The notes under the pieces were generated by a model. It was not told the origin of the DNA, did no database searches, and saw only the letters and a list, made by a program, of their open reading frames with translations. Positions 34,442-43,264 of a stretch of 64,000 nt of DNA are shown here, one piece after another. Both the position numbers and the translations under genes were made by a program. The stretch spans positions 32,525-96,524 of the forward strand of contig CAYYYG010000001.1 of NCBI GenBank assembly GCA_964476135.1, read 5' to 3'. Origin of the DNA: CAYYYG01 sp964476135. Its GTDB lineage: Bacteria > Patescibacteriota > Microgenomatia > UBA1406 > GWC2-37-13. Every line of letters starts with the position of its first letter. Position 1 is the first letter of the stretch.

Positions 34442-35209
34442 ATGTCTGATTTCATACTCAGGAAGTGGTATTTGGATTGTGTCGACAGTCGTGGAAACGT
34501 ATTTATCGGCTATCAGGTTATGTTGAAATGGAAAAAATTATCATTAAACGGATATCACTTGTTATTAAATTCTCTGACAGATGGAGTGAAAACATGGGGT
34601 GGATTAGGTTTGCAGCAATCTCCGGTAATAAACGACGGTAATGTAATATGGAAAATAAATCATCTTGACGGGCGCTGGAACAAACTCGATCCATTGTTAA
34701 GGGAGACGCTGCACAAAAGCAATGACGGTGAGATTCGATGGACTTGTATTAATCCAAAGGCGGAAGCCTCAGTGAGATTACCGGGTTATGTCTTAACTGG
34801 TTACGGCTATACCGAACTCATCGAGATAGGCTTGCCTATATGGAAACTGCCGATTAAATCATTATATTGGGGTCGCGCACACTCCAATAACCATTGTTTA
34901 ATCTGGATCAAATGGGATGGTAAATCGGAAAATAATATAATATGGCATAATAGCAAACGTTTTGATAATTTCACGATAAATGGAGATGTTATAAAGGGCG
35001 ACGGCTTTCGGCTCTCTATAACTGATACCCGTGTTATAAGGAAAGGAAATATCGCATCCACTGTGCTTGGATCGTTCGGAAAATATTTCGAGTTGCTGCC
35101 CAGTAAGGCTTTAGCTGTCGATGAAAATAAATGGTTAGGTTTGGGCAAGATAGAATCAGGATCGGATCACGAAGATGCGACTGTAATTTTCGAAAAAGTA
35201 ACATGGTAA
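34442..35209 (+). CDS. Beta-rich protein, possibly lipocalin/AttH-CrtC-like
   Basis: The 255-residue protein has no signal peptide or membrane helix. The many Trp/Gly turns (GYGYTELIEIGLP, SLYWGRAH, WHNSKRFDNF) suggest a two-barrel lipocalin-like fold as in AttH and carotenoid 1,2-hydratase (CrtC). I am not certain. It overlaps the next gene by 7 bp, so the two are likely translated together. The carotenoid operon lies 12 kb away. It faces away from the pilus operon. Confidence 0.5.
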   Translation: MSDFILRKWYLDCVDSRGNVFIGYQVMLKWKKLSLNGYHLLLNSLTDGVKTWGGLGLQQSPVINDGNVIWKINHLDGRWNKLDPLLRETLHKSNDGEIRWTCINPKAEASVRLPGYVLTGYGYTELIEIGLPIWKLPIKSLYWGRAHSNNHCLIWIKWDGKSENNIIWHNSKRFDNFTINGDVIKGDGFRLSITDTRVIRKGNIASTVLGSFGKYFELLPSKALAVDENKWLGLGKIESGSDHEDATVIFEKVTW

Positions 35210-36933
35210 CTAAAGATCGTCGCGCAGAATCGATTTCTAATAAATTGATTTATGGGGCAGTTTTTATGGTTTTACTGCCGGCATTATTGATTGTTTGGTC
35301 GGTTTTACTGGATAAATCTATAAAATTACCGGTTCCTGACATTCCCTTGGTTGCCTTTTCTACATTTATTATAGGTGTGTTTTTGATCTCGAAAGGAATG
35401 TTCGATCTCATCTCATACGGTCGCGGTTTGCCGATGAGTGCTTTTCCGCCGAAAAAATTTGTCAGCCAAGGTATATATCATTGGTTTTCCCACCCTATAT
35501 ATTTAGGTTCCGGATTATTTTCTATGAGCCTATCACTTGTTTTCAAATCTAGTAGTGGTTTTTATTTGGTTACGCCAGTATTCATCATAGCGATGATTTC
35601 TTATGTATGTGGATATGAGCGGCTATTGAATAGAAAGATTTTTGGTAACGATTTGTTACAGCACAACGCCGTTTTTGCTTTTCCCCGAGCGCTGTCCATA
35701 AAAGTAAGTTGGCAGAAAAAAATCGCAACCACGATCAATATATTTTCAAGCTGGTTATTCGGCTGGTACGCGATAGATTATGTAAGATGTGGTCATTTAT
35801 GCATAGACAAAAAAGAACTATTAAATTTGGTCTACTTATTGCCTTTTATATATTTGGTAGTCGATATTACGATTACTAAAACCGAAAAAGCACTTAGAAA
35901 ACTCGCAATCGCAGGATTTGTCGCGATTAATATGTTCATATATTTCTATGCCCTTCTTCCGGCATTTGGAATACATATGGTCTATCCGGTAAATCTACTG
36001 GTCGGTTTTTTCTGTGTTTATTTTGGTTACCATTATCAGTTTTCCTGGTCTGCTTTACAAAGGTTCACCGGGATAGTCGCGAATTCCAGAAAGGACTGGG
36101 TGTTTTTTGAAGGCAGGTTCAGGATTATCAACCATAGCATTTTTTCCGGCCTTGCGGGCGCCGTCGGAGTTGGTATCGCGGCGGTTATTATGAATCATGG
36201 TCCGTCCGCTCTTATGCTGGTAATATTCGTTATGGCCGGAGCAACACTTTTTGCCCAACTACTATGGGGAAGTGCGGCTTTACTTAGACCATTTGGTTAT
36301 TGGGGAGCCATTCTCGGCGGGATGATCGGAATACTCGTCGTTTATTTACTTTTCAGACTATCACCGTCAAAGATATTTTTGGCAAGCGTTTTATGCGCAC
36401 CGTTTGCCCAAGCGATCGGACGTTTCCGATGTCTATCGCAAGGCTGTTGTCATGGTGTTCTTGCCAATAAGGAAACGGGTATAAGAGTCTGGCAGGAGCA
36501 GTCAAGGGTAGTCCAGATATCCGGACTGCGGGGAAAGTATATATTAAATACCCAGCTATACTCAATAATCTTCAATATTTTATTGGGTTTTTTTCTTTTT
36601 GCCATGTGGAAAGCCGGATATTTCGCCGATACTCTGATTATAGGATTATATTTAATTCTCACGGGCATTGAACGATTTTCCGAAGACGCGTATCGGGGAG
36701 AAAAACAAACAAGACATCTGTATGGATTGGTAGAGAATCAATGGTTGGCTATAGTCGCCCTGTTGGTTGGGATATTAACAACAATTATTCCCGGCAAGCC
36801 GACCGATATAGGAATGGCTGGTTTCGATCAGATAATTATTATTGCAACAATCGCAGGCGGGTTGATCACGGCTTTTGCTATGAGTGTCGATTTCCCAAAA
36901 TCAAAAGTACGTTTTTCGAGACTTAGCGGCTGA
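35203..36933 (+). CDS. Membrane fusion: phospholipid/isoprenylcysteine methyltransferase-like plus Lgt-like domain
   Basis: The 576-residue protein begins at ATG 35203, within the end of the preceding gene. The N-terminal part (about 1-160) has SQGIYHWFSHPIYLGSGL and YERLLNRKIFG, as in PEMT/ICMT methyltransferases. After a middle set of helices, the C-terminal part has IGRFRCLSQGCCHG and TQLYSIIFNILLG near residues 405-470. This is the layout of prolipoprotein diacylglyceryltransferase paralogues. It has about fourteen membrane helices. Such a fusion suggests lipid modification of a shared substrate. It is not the housekeeping Lgt, whose usual Arg-Gly-Asn motif is changed. Confidence 0.7.
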   Translation: MVTKDRRAESISNKLIYGAVFMVLLPALLIVWSVLLDKSIKLPVPDIPLVAFSTFIIGVFLISKGMFDLISYGRGLPMSAFPPKKFVSQGIYHWFSHPIYLGSGLFSMSLSLVFKSSSGFYLVTPVFIIAMISYVCGYERLLNRKIFGNDLLQHNAVFAFPRALSIKVSWQKKIATTINIFSSWLFGWYAIDYVRCGHLCIDKKELLNLVYLLPFIYLVVDITITKTEKALRKLAIAGFVAINMFIYFYALLPAFGIHMVYPVNLLVGFFCVYFGYHYQFSWSALQRFTGIVANSRKDWVFFEGRFRIINHSIFSGLAGAVGVGIAAVIMNHGPSALMLVIFVMAGATLFAQLLWGSAALLRPFGYWGAILGGMIGILVVYLLFRLSPSKIFLASVLCAPFAQAIGRFRCLSQGCCHGVLANKETGIRVWQEQSRVVQISGLRGKYILNTQLYSIIFNILLGFFLFAMWKAGYFADTLIIGLYLILTGIERFSEDAYRGEKQTRHLYGLVENQWLAIVALLVGILTTIIPGKPTDIGMAGFDQIIIIATIAGGLITAFAMSVDFPKSKVRFSRLSG

Positions 36934-36947
36934 TCTGATAAAATAAT

Positions 36948-38000
36948 TCATCGTTGTCCAACCTGTCCGATCAGCCCGTAAATGGGGGCAATGATTGCGA
37001 GCATCATTCCTCCGATACAGACACCCACAACAACAAGCATAATAGGCTCGAGCATGGCGGTTAATACTTTAAGTGTGCTTGAAACTCTGTAATCCAGATG
37101 TTCGGCAATTTCGAGCATTGATTTATCAAGCGTGCCTGTTTTTTCGCCGGCTTCAATCATTTTAAGCATGATTGTTGGTATATTTTTTCTATTGGTTTTG
37201 AATCCTTCCGAAAGTCTTTTTCCACTCAAAACCATTTCCCGTGTGACTCTTATCGTTCGGCCGATATCTTTTCTGATTACCATGTCCTGACATAGCTCCA
37301 GCGCGGAGGTAATCGGTATTCCTGATGCGAGCAGGTGATAGAAACTGCGACTGAATCTGGTTAAATCGATCTCCTTGACCAGTTCACTTACAAGAGGAAA
37401 TGAAAATATCACTCTAATAAGAGCGCGGCGGTTTAAGCGGTAGATGGTGACTATTACGGCAGTTGCCAGTACGAGGCCGATGACCAAGTATAGTGTCTGA
37501 TGAAGCAACAGATCTGAAACGTAGATCATTATCCTCGTCGGCAATGGCAGCGGCACCCGCAGGCGTGTGAATACGGTAGAAATTTTCGGCACGACCACTA
37601 TCAGAATCATAAGCATGACGCCGACAAAAACAATCGATATAAGTAACGGATACATGACGGCAGATTTTACTTTATCGTTAAACTCCATTTCTTTCTGGAT
37701 ATTTCCGGCGAGGTCTTTTAGTGTTACATCGAGGGTTCCGGCTTCCTCCGAAGCTTTAAGAATGTTAACAGTTACTTTATCGAAAGCATTGGGGAATTTG
37801 GCGAAAGTTTCGTATACGTGATTGCCCTGAACCAAATCATCGCGGAGCGTCTGAATAACTTTTCTCATATTGCCTTTTGAATCTTCAAGAAGAGAGTCAA
37901 CCGCCTCAAGAATTGATATTCCGGCCGTGAGCATGGTTGCCAGATTATTTATAAGGCTTATTTTATCGTTGGTGGATAACGTGACTCTTTTTAAGTTCAT
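36948..38000 (-). CDS. pilC: Type IV pilus inner-membrane platform protein PilC
   Basis: The 350-residue protein has the two GspF/PilC domains (about 15-135 and 215-340). The first has NLATMLTAGISILEAVDSL, the second FYHLLASGIPITSALEL, each followed by membrane helices. PilC anchors the pilus motor. Its ATG shares a base with the stop of pilB, so the two are translationally coupled. Confidence 0.94.
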   Translation of the reverse strand: MNLKRVTLSTNDKISLINNLATMLTAGISILEAVDSLLEDSKGNMRKVIQTLRDDLVQGNHVYETFAKFPNAFDKVTVNILKASEEAGTLDVTLKDLAGNIQKEMEFNDKVKSAVMYPLLISIVFVGVMLMILIVVVPKISTVFTRLRVPLPLPTRIMIYVSDLLLHQTLYLVIGLVLATAVIVTIYRLNRRALIRVIFSFPLVSELVKEIDLTRFSRSFYHLLASGIPITSALELCQDMVIRKDIGRTIRVTREMVLSGKRLSEGFKTNRKNIPTIMLKMIEAGEKTGTLDKSMLEIAEHLDYRVSSTLKVLTAMLEPIMLVVVGVCIGGMMLAIIAPIYGLIGQVGQR

Positions 38001-39706
38001 TACAGACTTTCAACTTTTGTAACCCGCATTACTTCTTCGATCGATGTTAGGCCCTTGCCAACCTTTATCAGACCATCATCAAGCATGGTTTTCATACCCT
38101 CATCGACTGCCTTATCGACGATTTTATCGGAATCGACTTTTTGGGCAATTAACTCCCTTATCGCCTTGGAAACCTCCAAAACTTCAAATAACCCGATACG
38201 GCCGGCGTAACCGGTGTTGTGGCAAAGCTGACATCCGGAGCCTCGGTAAAACCGAAGTTCCTTTTTTTCGCCGAAGTTTTTTTTGATCGCCGAAGGGGCG
38301 ATGTTTTTCGCAAGATCAGCAGCAGATATGTTATATGAAGTTTTACACATGTCGCAGATTTTCCTTACCAGTCTTTGGCCAATGATGACATTGACGGTCG
38401 AGGCGACAAGAAATGGCTCAATACCCATGTCTATAAGACGGGGGAGTGTGGTGGCGGCGTCGTTTGTGTGGAGAGTCGACAAGACAAGATGGCCAGTAAG
38501 GGCGGCATTTACACCGATCCCGGCCGTTTCACCGTCGCGCATTTCGCCGACAAATACAACATTCGGATCCTGGCGCAGTATGGAGCGCAGACCATTGGCG
38601 AAGGTGAGATTGGTTTTTGTGTTTACCTGAATTTGGTTGACACCTTTAAGGCGGTATTCTACCGGATCTTCGATGGTGGTGATGTTTTTTTCCCTCACAT
38701 TCAGGATTTTTAATATCGCATAAATAGATGTTGATTTACCTGATCCGGTCGGTCCGGTCGAGAGAATCATACCGAACGATTTGGTAAATGCATTGGTGAC
38801 TTTTTTGAGATCTTCTTCTGTCATGCCGAGCGTTACTAAGGAAAGTTGTTGAGCACTTGAAGATAAAAGCCGAAGAACGATTTTTTCTCCTTCTACTATC
38901 GGGAGGACGGAAACACGCATGTCGACATACCCTTCATCGAAAATCATACGCATTTTTCCATCCTGAGCGGCCAAATGTTCATCGGTGCGCAGCCTCGACA
39001 ATACTTTTATACGCGATACAATGCGCTCGTGCAGTTTTTTAGGAAGAAGGACGATGTCGTGAAGGACGCCGTCGATACGGAATCGTATGAGGGAGTTTTT
39101 TTCCTGCGGTTCGATATGGACATCGGAGGCTTTGTCTTGGTAAGCATATTCGATCAGCTGATCTACCATGCGGGAGATGGGAGCGTCGCCGACATCTTCC
39201 CCCTCTTTTTTACTCATGACTTCCCTTAATATTTCATCGAATGTTTTTTGCAAATCCTTGCGGTAAATGTAAAGAGTATTGATTATGTCTTGTTCTGTTG
39301 ATAGGCTTACCTGTATCTTCAGACCGGTCTTTTTTTCGATCATCTCCCGAATCGTGGTATTTGCCGGATCGGCCATTGCGAGTCTTATGCTGTTTTTGTC
39401 ACGGGCAAATGCGATGACTTTTTGCTTGCGGGCGATTCTTTCCGGAACGATATGGAAGACGTCGTTGGGTATGGTGAGTTTGGAAAGAACTGTAAATGGG
39501 ATTTTCAGATGATCGGCTATAAGCAGACCGAGATTTTCATCGGATATAACGCTTTTTTCCAAGAGTGCCTGGGGGAAAGACATCTCGGCACTTTTGGCAT
39601 ACTGATAAACCGCCTCGACCTGTTTTTCCGTAATCAGATTGTTTTTAATAATCAGTTTTTTTAGGTCTTCATCGGTTATTTTTGCTGCCGTTTGCATAAG
39701 ATTCAT
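38000..39706 (-). CDS. pilB: Type IV pilus extension ATPase PilB
   Basis: The 568-residue ATPase has an N-terminal MshEN-like domain, Walker A GPTGSGKSTS near residue 325, the Asp box TIEDPVEYRLKG, Walker B VVFVGEMRDGETAG, and a His box LSTLHTNDA. A four-Cys zinc site (CDMC and CQLC) lies near 455-490. It drives pilin polymerisation. Its ATG overlaps the stop of the response-regulator gene by 4 bp. Confidence 0.95.
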   Translation of the reverse strand: MNLMQTAAKITDEDLKKLIIKNNLITEKQVEAVYQYAKSAEMSFPQALLEKSVISDENLGLLIADHLKIPFTVLSKLTIPNDVFHIVPERIARKQKVIAFARDKNSIRLAMADPANTTIREMIEKKTGLKIQVSLSTEQDIINTLYIYRKDLQKTFDEILREVMSKKEGEDVGDAPISRMVDQLIEYAYQDKASDVHIEPQEKNSLIRFRIDGVLHDIVLLPKKLHERIVSRIKVLSRLRTDEHLAAQDGKMRMIFDEGYVDMRVSVLPIVEGEKIVLRLLSSSAQQLSLVTLGMTEEDLKKVTNAFTKSFGMILSTGPTGSGKSTSIYAILKILNVREKNITTIEDPVEYRLKGVNQIQVNTKTNLTFANGLRSILRQDPNVVFVGEMRDGETAGIGVNAALTGHLVLSTLHTNDAATTLPRLIDMGIEPFLVASTVNVIIGQRLVRKICDMCKTSYNISAADLAKNIAPSAIKKNFGEKKELRFYRGSGCQLCHNTGYAGRIGLFEVLEVSKAIRELIAQKVDSDKIVDKAVDEGMKTMLDDGLIKVGKGLTSIEEVMRVTKVESL

Positions 39707-40071
39707 TTCGCTTTGATAACAGCTTTGATTTTTGTTTTGAGGTTTTCGAAGTCGAAGAAACTTTTGTTGATATAGTCGATAGCCCCCAGCTCTTTTGCCC
39801 TTTTAACATCCGATTCCTGGCTCAATGTCGAAAAGACTATAGTTGGAATATGTTTTATAGAAGGGCTTTTTGATTTGTGCTCCAAAACATCAAACCCGTC
39901 CTTATTGGGCATGATGATATCAAGAAGTACCAGATCGGGTTTGACTTTATCTAGTTTTTCGATTCCTATTACACCATCTGCGGCCGTGTCCACTTCGTAG
40001 CCCTCGTCTTTCAGTTTGGATGCATAAAATTCACGGAAAAATGTATCGTCTTCTATTAGTAATATTTTCAT
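39703..40071 (-). CDS. Response regulator coupled to PilB
   Basis: The 122-residue single receiver domain has LLIEDDTFFREFY, phospho-site DLVLLDIIMPNKDG, the Thr/Ser switch VFSTLSQE and Lys in DYINKSFF. Its stop overlaps the pilB start by 4 bp and an Hpt gene lies 2 nt upstream, which suggests phosphorelay control of pilus extension. Confidence 0.92.
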   Translation of the reverse strand: MKILLIEDDTFFREFYASKLKDEGYEVDTAADGVIGIEKLDKVKPDLVLLDIIMPNKDGFDVLEHKSKSPSIKHIPTIVFSTLSQESDVKRAKELGAIDYINKSFFDFENLKTKIKAVIKAK

Positions 40072-40073
40072 TG

Positions 40074-40460
40074 TTATTTTTTGACCTCAATTGATTCCAG
40101 CTTTTGACACGCCTCCAAAGAGGAGATTTCAGGCTCTCCTTTTTCGATATTGGCAAGCTCTTTTTCTATAACATCCGTTGACTCGATGCATGCGGTTAGC
40201 AGATCAGAGGTAACTGTACCTTGGCTCTCCTTTATGATGCGAAATTTGGTTTCAATTAGAGAGCATATATTACCGGTTTCTTTATATCCCATAATAAGGC
40301 TCTGGCTTTTTAATGAGTGCGCAGCGATATATATGCTTTGGATTGCAGATGCGTCGGAGCTGTTTGACTGCAGTTTGGAGTATGCCAGCTTCATGTTGGA
40401 TATGTATTCCTTAGCTGTTTTAAGATACAGTGGTTTGTATGAAGTGAGATCGATCGACAT
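40074..40460 (-). CDS. Hpt-domain phosphotransfer protein
   Basis: The 128-residue helical protein has AAHSLKSQSLIMGY, the histidine phosphotransfer motif. The normal Gly after Lys is replaced by Ser. It probably passes phosphate to the response regulator encoded 2 nt downstream. The ATG at 40460 follows a TATCAT box by 6 nt; an earlier ATG at 40478 would precede the predicted transcript start. Confidence 0.82.
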   Translation of the reverse strand: MSIDLTSYKPLYLKTAKEYISNMKLAYSKLQSNSSDASAIQSIYIAAHSLKSQSLIMGYKETGNICSLIETKFRIIKESQGTVTSDLLTACIESTDVIEKELANIEKGEPEISSLEACQKLESIEVKK

Positions 40461-40466
40461 AATATT

Positions 40467-40495
40467 ATGATACCACACGGCGCATGCGCTATACT
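40467..40495. promoter_or_regulatory. Overlapping divergent leaderless promoters
   Basis: The minus promoter has -10 TATCAT (40472-40467) with start at 40460. The plus promoter has -10 TATACT (40490-40495) with start at 40502. Both starts fall on the A of an ATG. The 17 bp between the two boxes means each -10 occupies the -35 place of the other, so polymerase could hardly use both at once. Confidence 0.55.
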
Positions 40496-40501
40496 ATCGG
40501 T

Positions 40502-40963
40502 ATGAGCGGATACTATACCGATAGGATCAGACGCTGGCTGCCCAGATTTGCGACTTTATCTTTATATATTTTTTTGCTTGCCAACGTTGCATACTCACAA
40601 TACGTTCCTGATGTGTATTATTCACTGATGAGCGGGAACCGAAGTTCGGCGGCTTATTTTTTGCAATCTTTAAGGAACACCAGGTGGTATGCACGGTTTT
40701 CACCGATGCTCACCGCTATATACGGACATTCTTTTGACGATGATATTTTTTTCGATAAAATTTATCGGAGTGATCAGATAAAGTCGCTTGAGGCGATCGT
40801 CTCACGATATCCACCCCATCGCGATGTTTTTTATTATTTAAGCCTGCTTTATCGTGAGCAAGGTGATGTCAATTCCGCAGATAGATATTTACAGATGGCA
40901 AAGGAGATTGATCCTTTGGTCGAGCAATATGTAAAATATGAAAAAAAACCTCTAGTCAGATAG
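40502..40963 (+). CDS. Membrane-anchored TPR-like protein
   Basis: This protein of 153 residues starts at ATG 40502, 6 nt after a TATACT box, rather than at the ATG at 40484. It has one N-terminal hydrophobic helix (about 13-30) and a TPR-like C-terminal part (HRDVFYYLSLLYREQGDVNSA, then YLQMAKEIDP). The function is unknown. It is divergent from the Hpt gene. Confidence 0.65.
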   Translation: MSGYYTDRIRRWLPRFATLSLYIFLLANVAYSQYVPDVYYSLMSGNRSSAAYFLQSLRNTRWYARFSPMLTAIYGHSFDDDIFFDKIYRSDQIKSLEAIVSRYPPHRDVFYYLSLLYREQGDVNSADRYLQMAKEIDPLVEQYVKYEKKPLVR

Positions 40964-40986
40964 TAATAATAAGTTAACTTGTAAAT

Positions 40987-41310
40987 ATGACAAACACAGT
41001 CAGGGCACATATATATGTTAAAGGTGACGTGATTGGTGTTGGTTTTCGGGCCTGGACTAAAATACAAGCGAAAATTTACGATTTGAAAGGTTGGGTGCGC
41101 AATAATTTCGACAAACCGGAATTTTTCGGTCAGTCGGGCGGTGTGGATATGGTGGTGTCCGGACCGGAGAATGAGATAAAAAATTTTATCGAAATAATGA
41201 AAAAAGGTTCGCCGATATCCCACGTTACCGAAGTGGATGTTTTATGGTTGGAGCCTAAGGAGGGGTATGAATCGTTCGAAATAAGACCTTCAGCACACAC
41301 CGCGGTTTAA
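40987..41310 (+). CDS. acyP: Acylphosphatase
   Basis: The 107-residue protein has the acylphosphatase site GDVIGVGFRAWTKIQA with catalytic Arg and the Asn in GWVRNN. It hydrolyses acyl phosphates. A C-terminal extension after YESFEIRPS is short. It overlaps the methyltransferase gene on the other strand by 4 bp. Confidence 0.9.
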   Translation: MTNTVRAHIYVKGDVIGVGFRAWTKIQAKIYDLKGWVRNNFDKPEFFGQSGGVDMVVSGPENEIKNFIEIMKKGSPISHVTEVDVLWLEPKEGYESFEIRPSAHTAV

Positions 41311-42179
41311 CGATTCCATCTGGCGTAGATTCCTGTCGAAAAAAAGCGCCCTGTTTTTTCCTTTATCATAAGCTCTCCCGACTTAAGACTGCCTCCCGAT
41401 TTACCGAAATAGTCCGCAACTACATTCTCGAGCATAATGCTGGAGGCGGAGATTGCATAGGCATTCACAAGGAAGCATAAGGGTTTGGGGGTTAGGAGTT
41501 TAACGCAGATATCCATAAGTGCCGGAAACATTTGGTCAAAATTCCAGGTTTCTCCATTCGGACCGTGTCCGTATATTGGCGGGTCCATGATTATCCCATC
41601 ATATTTTATTCCGCGTCTGATCTCTCTTTTCGTAAATTTAACCACATCGTCAAGTATCCATCTTATGGGTTTATTTGTTAACCCAGAAGCTTCCTGGTTT
41701 TTTCTCGCCCAACCGATAGCCTGGTATGAGGCATCAACATGAGTAACCTTTGCACCGGCGGCAGCGGCGACTAAAGAGGCTGCTCCCGTATACCCGAATA
41801 AATTGAGGATATTGGGTTGTTTTTCGCTTTCGATCAGACCTTTCAGCCATTCCCAGTGTGATGATTGTTCAGGAAATATGCCGGTATGTTTAAAAGGTGT
41901 CAGGCGGCAGAAGTAAGTGATGTTTTTGTATTTTATCGGCCATTCTTCTGGCATACCCGGTTTTTTTTCCCACATTCCTGATTTCCCTTTACCAATGTAG
42001 CGCGCATCGCAATTGTTCCATTCGTTTGCAGAACATCTTGTTTTCCATATAGCCTGTGGATCTGGTCTTATCAGTCTGTATCTGCCATACCTTTCCAGGC
42101 GGTTACCATTTCCAGAATCGATAAGTTCATAGTCCTTCCACCCCGACGCAAGGAGTGTTTGCTGCGGATCAAAATTCAT
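41307..42179 (-). CDS. Class I SAM-dependent methyltransferase, RlmI-like
   Basis: The 290-residue protein has SAM motif I ILNLFGYTGAASLVAAAAGA, an acidic DAS loop and motif IV IIMDPPIYGHGPNG. These are typical of rRNA cytosine methyltransferases of the RlmI/RlmK group. No PUA domain is present, so it is shorter than RlmI. A TATAAT box lies 8 nt before the ATG. Confidence 0.8.
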   Translation of the reverse strand: MNFDPQQTLLASGWKDYELIDSGNGNRLERYGRYRLIRPDPQAIWKTRCSANEWNNCDARYIGKGKSGMWEKKPGMPEEWPIKYKNITYFCRLTPFKHTGIFPEQSSHWEWLKGLIESEKQPNILNLFGYTGAASLVAAAAGAKVTHVDASYQAIGWARKNQEASGLTNKPIRWILDDVVKFTKREIRRGIKYDGIIMDPPIYGHGPNGETWNFDQMFPALMDICVKLLTPKPLCFLVNAYAISASSIMLENVVADYFGKSGGSLKSGELMIKEKTGRFFSTGIYARWNR

Positions 42180-42261
42180 ATTAGATTATTATACCGCACC
42201 AATCATTGTTTATGTTAGTTGCGTCATTGATTATGGCCACGGGTTCTGATAAATTGACGAC

Positions 42262-42642
42262 ATGAGGAAAATACTTGTCGTTGAGGACGAAGGTTATTTA
42301 GCAAAAATGTATGAAAAAAAATTCTTGAATATGGGATATGAGGTCAGACTTGCTTCTAATGGGGAAGCCGGTTGCACAGCTATGCTGGAATATCACCCCG
42401 ACATTGTCCTTCTTGATATTAAGATGCCGGTTCTTGACGGGTATGGTTTCATAGATAGGGTTAAGAAAAATGCTGATCTTGCGAAAATACCGATTGTGGT
42501 TGTCACCAACTTATCATTGGCCGAAACCAAAGAGGAGCTTATTGGTAGAGGTGTAGCCGACTGTATCGAAAAAACGGCTGTCACTCCAAAACAACTAGCC
42601 GAGAGGATCGAGGAAATTCTTGGTCGGGACGGGCGGACTTGA
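42262..42642 (+). CDS. Single-domain response regulator
   Basis: The 126-residue receiver has KILVVEDEGYLAKMY, phospho-site DIVLLDIKMPVLDG, Thr in VVTNLSLAE and a Lys in CIEKTAV. It has no output domain. The last codons are read through the 3' end of the tRNA-Pro gene on the other strand (22-bp overlap). A TAAATT box ends 6 nt before the ATG. Confidence 0.88.
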   Translation: MRKILVVEDEGYLAKMYEKKFLNMGYEVRLASNGEAGCTAMLEYHPDIVLLDIKMPVLDGYGFIDRVKKNADLAKIPIVVVTNLSLAETKEELIGRGVADCIEKTAVTPKQLAERIEEILGRDGRT

Positions 42643-42697
42643 ACCGCCGACCTCACGCTCCCAAAGCGTGCATTCTAGCCATCTGAACTACGTCCCG
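42621..42697 (-). tRNA. tRNA-Pro (anticodon TGG)
   Basis: The 77-nt cloverleaf has acceptor CGGGACG with CGTCCCG, anticodon loop TTTGGGA and T arm GGCGG-TTCAAGT-CCGCC. The 3' CCA is encoded in the DNA. Its 3' end overlaps the end of the response-regulator gene. Confidence 0.96.
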
Positions 42698-42744
42698 TTT
42701 GATTTTCTTATTATAACATTCTTCTTAAGGTATAAAATAGTTTA

Positions 42745-43263
42745 ATGGAAAAGGTTATTTCCGGTCTACAGTTGTTTTTTCTGTTTTTAATCAATGTGTT
42801 CATGACTCTTACCGGGCAGATTAACGATCCGGCACAACAGGTTGTTACCTGGAAAAAAGTAAACGCAGCTCCCGACTATGTGCGGGTCGAGCGTGTAATT
42901 GATGGGGACACGATCTTGGTCGAGAGCGGGGATAAAGTAAGATATATCGGCATCGACGCGCCTGAGGTCGCTTCGGGCAGAAAGGAGGAGGAATGTTTCG
43001 CAAGTGCCGCGACCCAAAAAAACAAGGAACTTGTGGAGGGTAAAATGGTACGATTGGAGAGAGATGTATCTGAAAAGGACAAGTATGGTCGCCTGCTGCG
43101 GTATGTTTATCAGGATGATTTTTTTATAAACGAAATATTAGTCAGCGAGGGTTATGCGAAATCAGTTACCTATCCGCCTGATGTGCGATATGCGGATTAT
43201 TTTTTGGGTAAAGAGAAAATTGCTTCACAGGAATCGAGGGGATTGTGGACCATGTGTCACTGA
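42745..43263 (+). CDS. Secreted thermonuclease (SNase family)
   Basis: The 172-residue protein has an N-terminal hydrophobic segment (about 5-25) that may be a signal or anchor. The nuclease domain has VIDGDTILV, KVRYIGIDAPE with catalytic Arg and Asp, EKDKYGRLLRYVY and the last part GLWTMCH. It probably cuts external DNA for uptake or nutrition. TAAAAT ends 6 nt before the ATG. Confidence 0.9.
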   Translation: MEKVISGLQLFFLFLINVFMTLTGQINDPAQQVVTWKKVNAAPDYVRVERVIDGDTILVESGDKVRYIGIDAPEVASGRKEEECFASAATQKNKELVEGKMVRLERDVSEKDKYGRLLRYVYQDDFFINEILVSEGYAKSVTYPPDVRYADYFLGKEKIASQESRGLWTMCH

Positions 43264-43264
43264 A

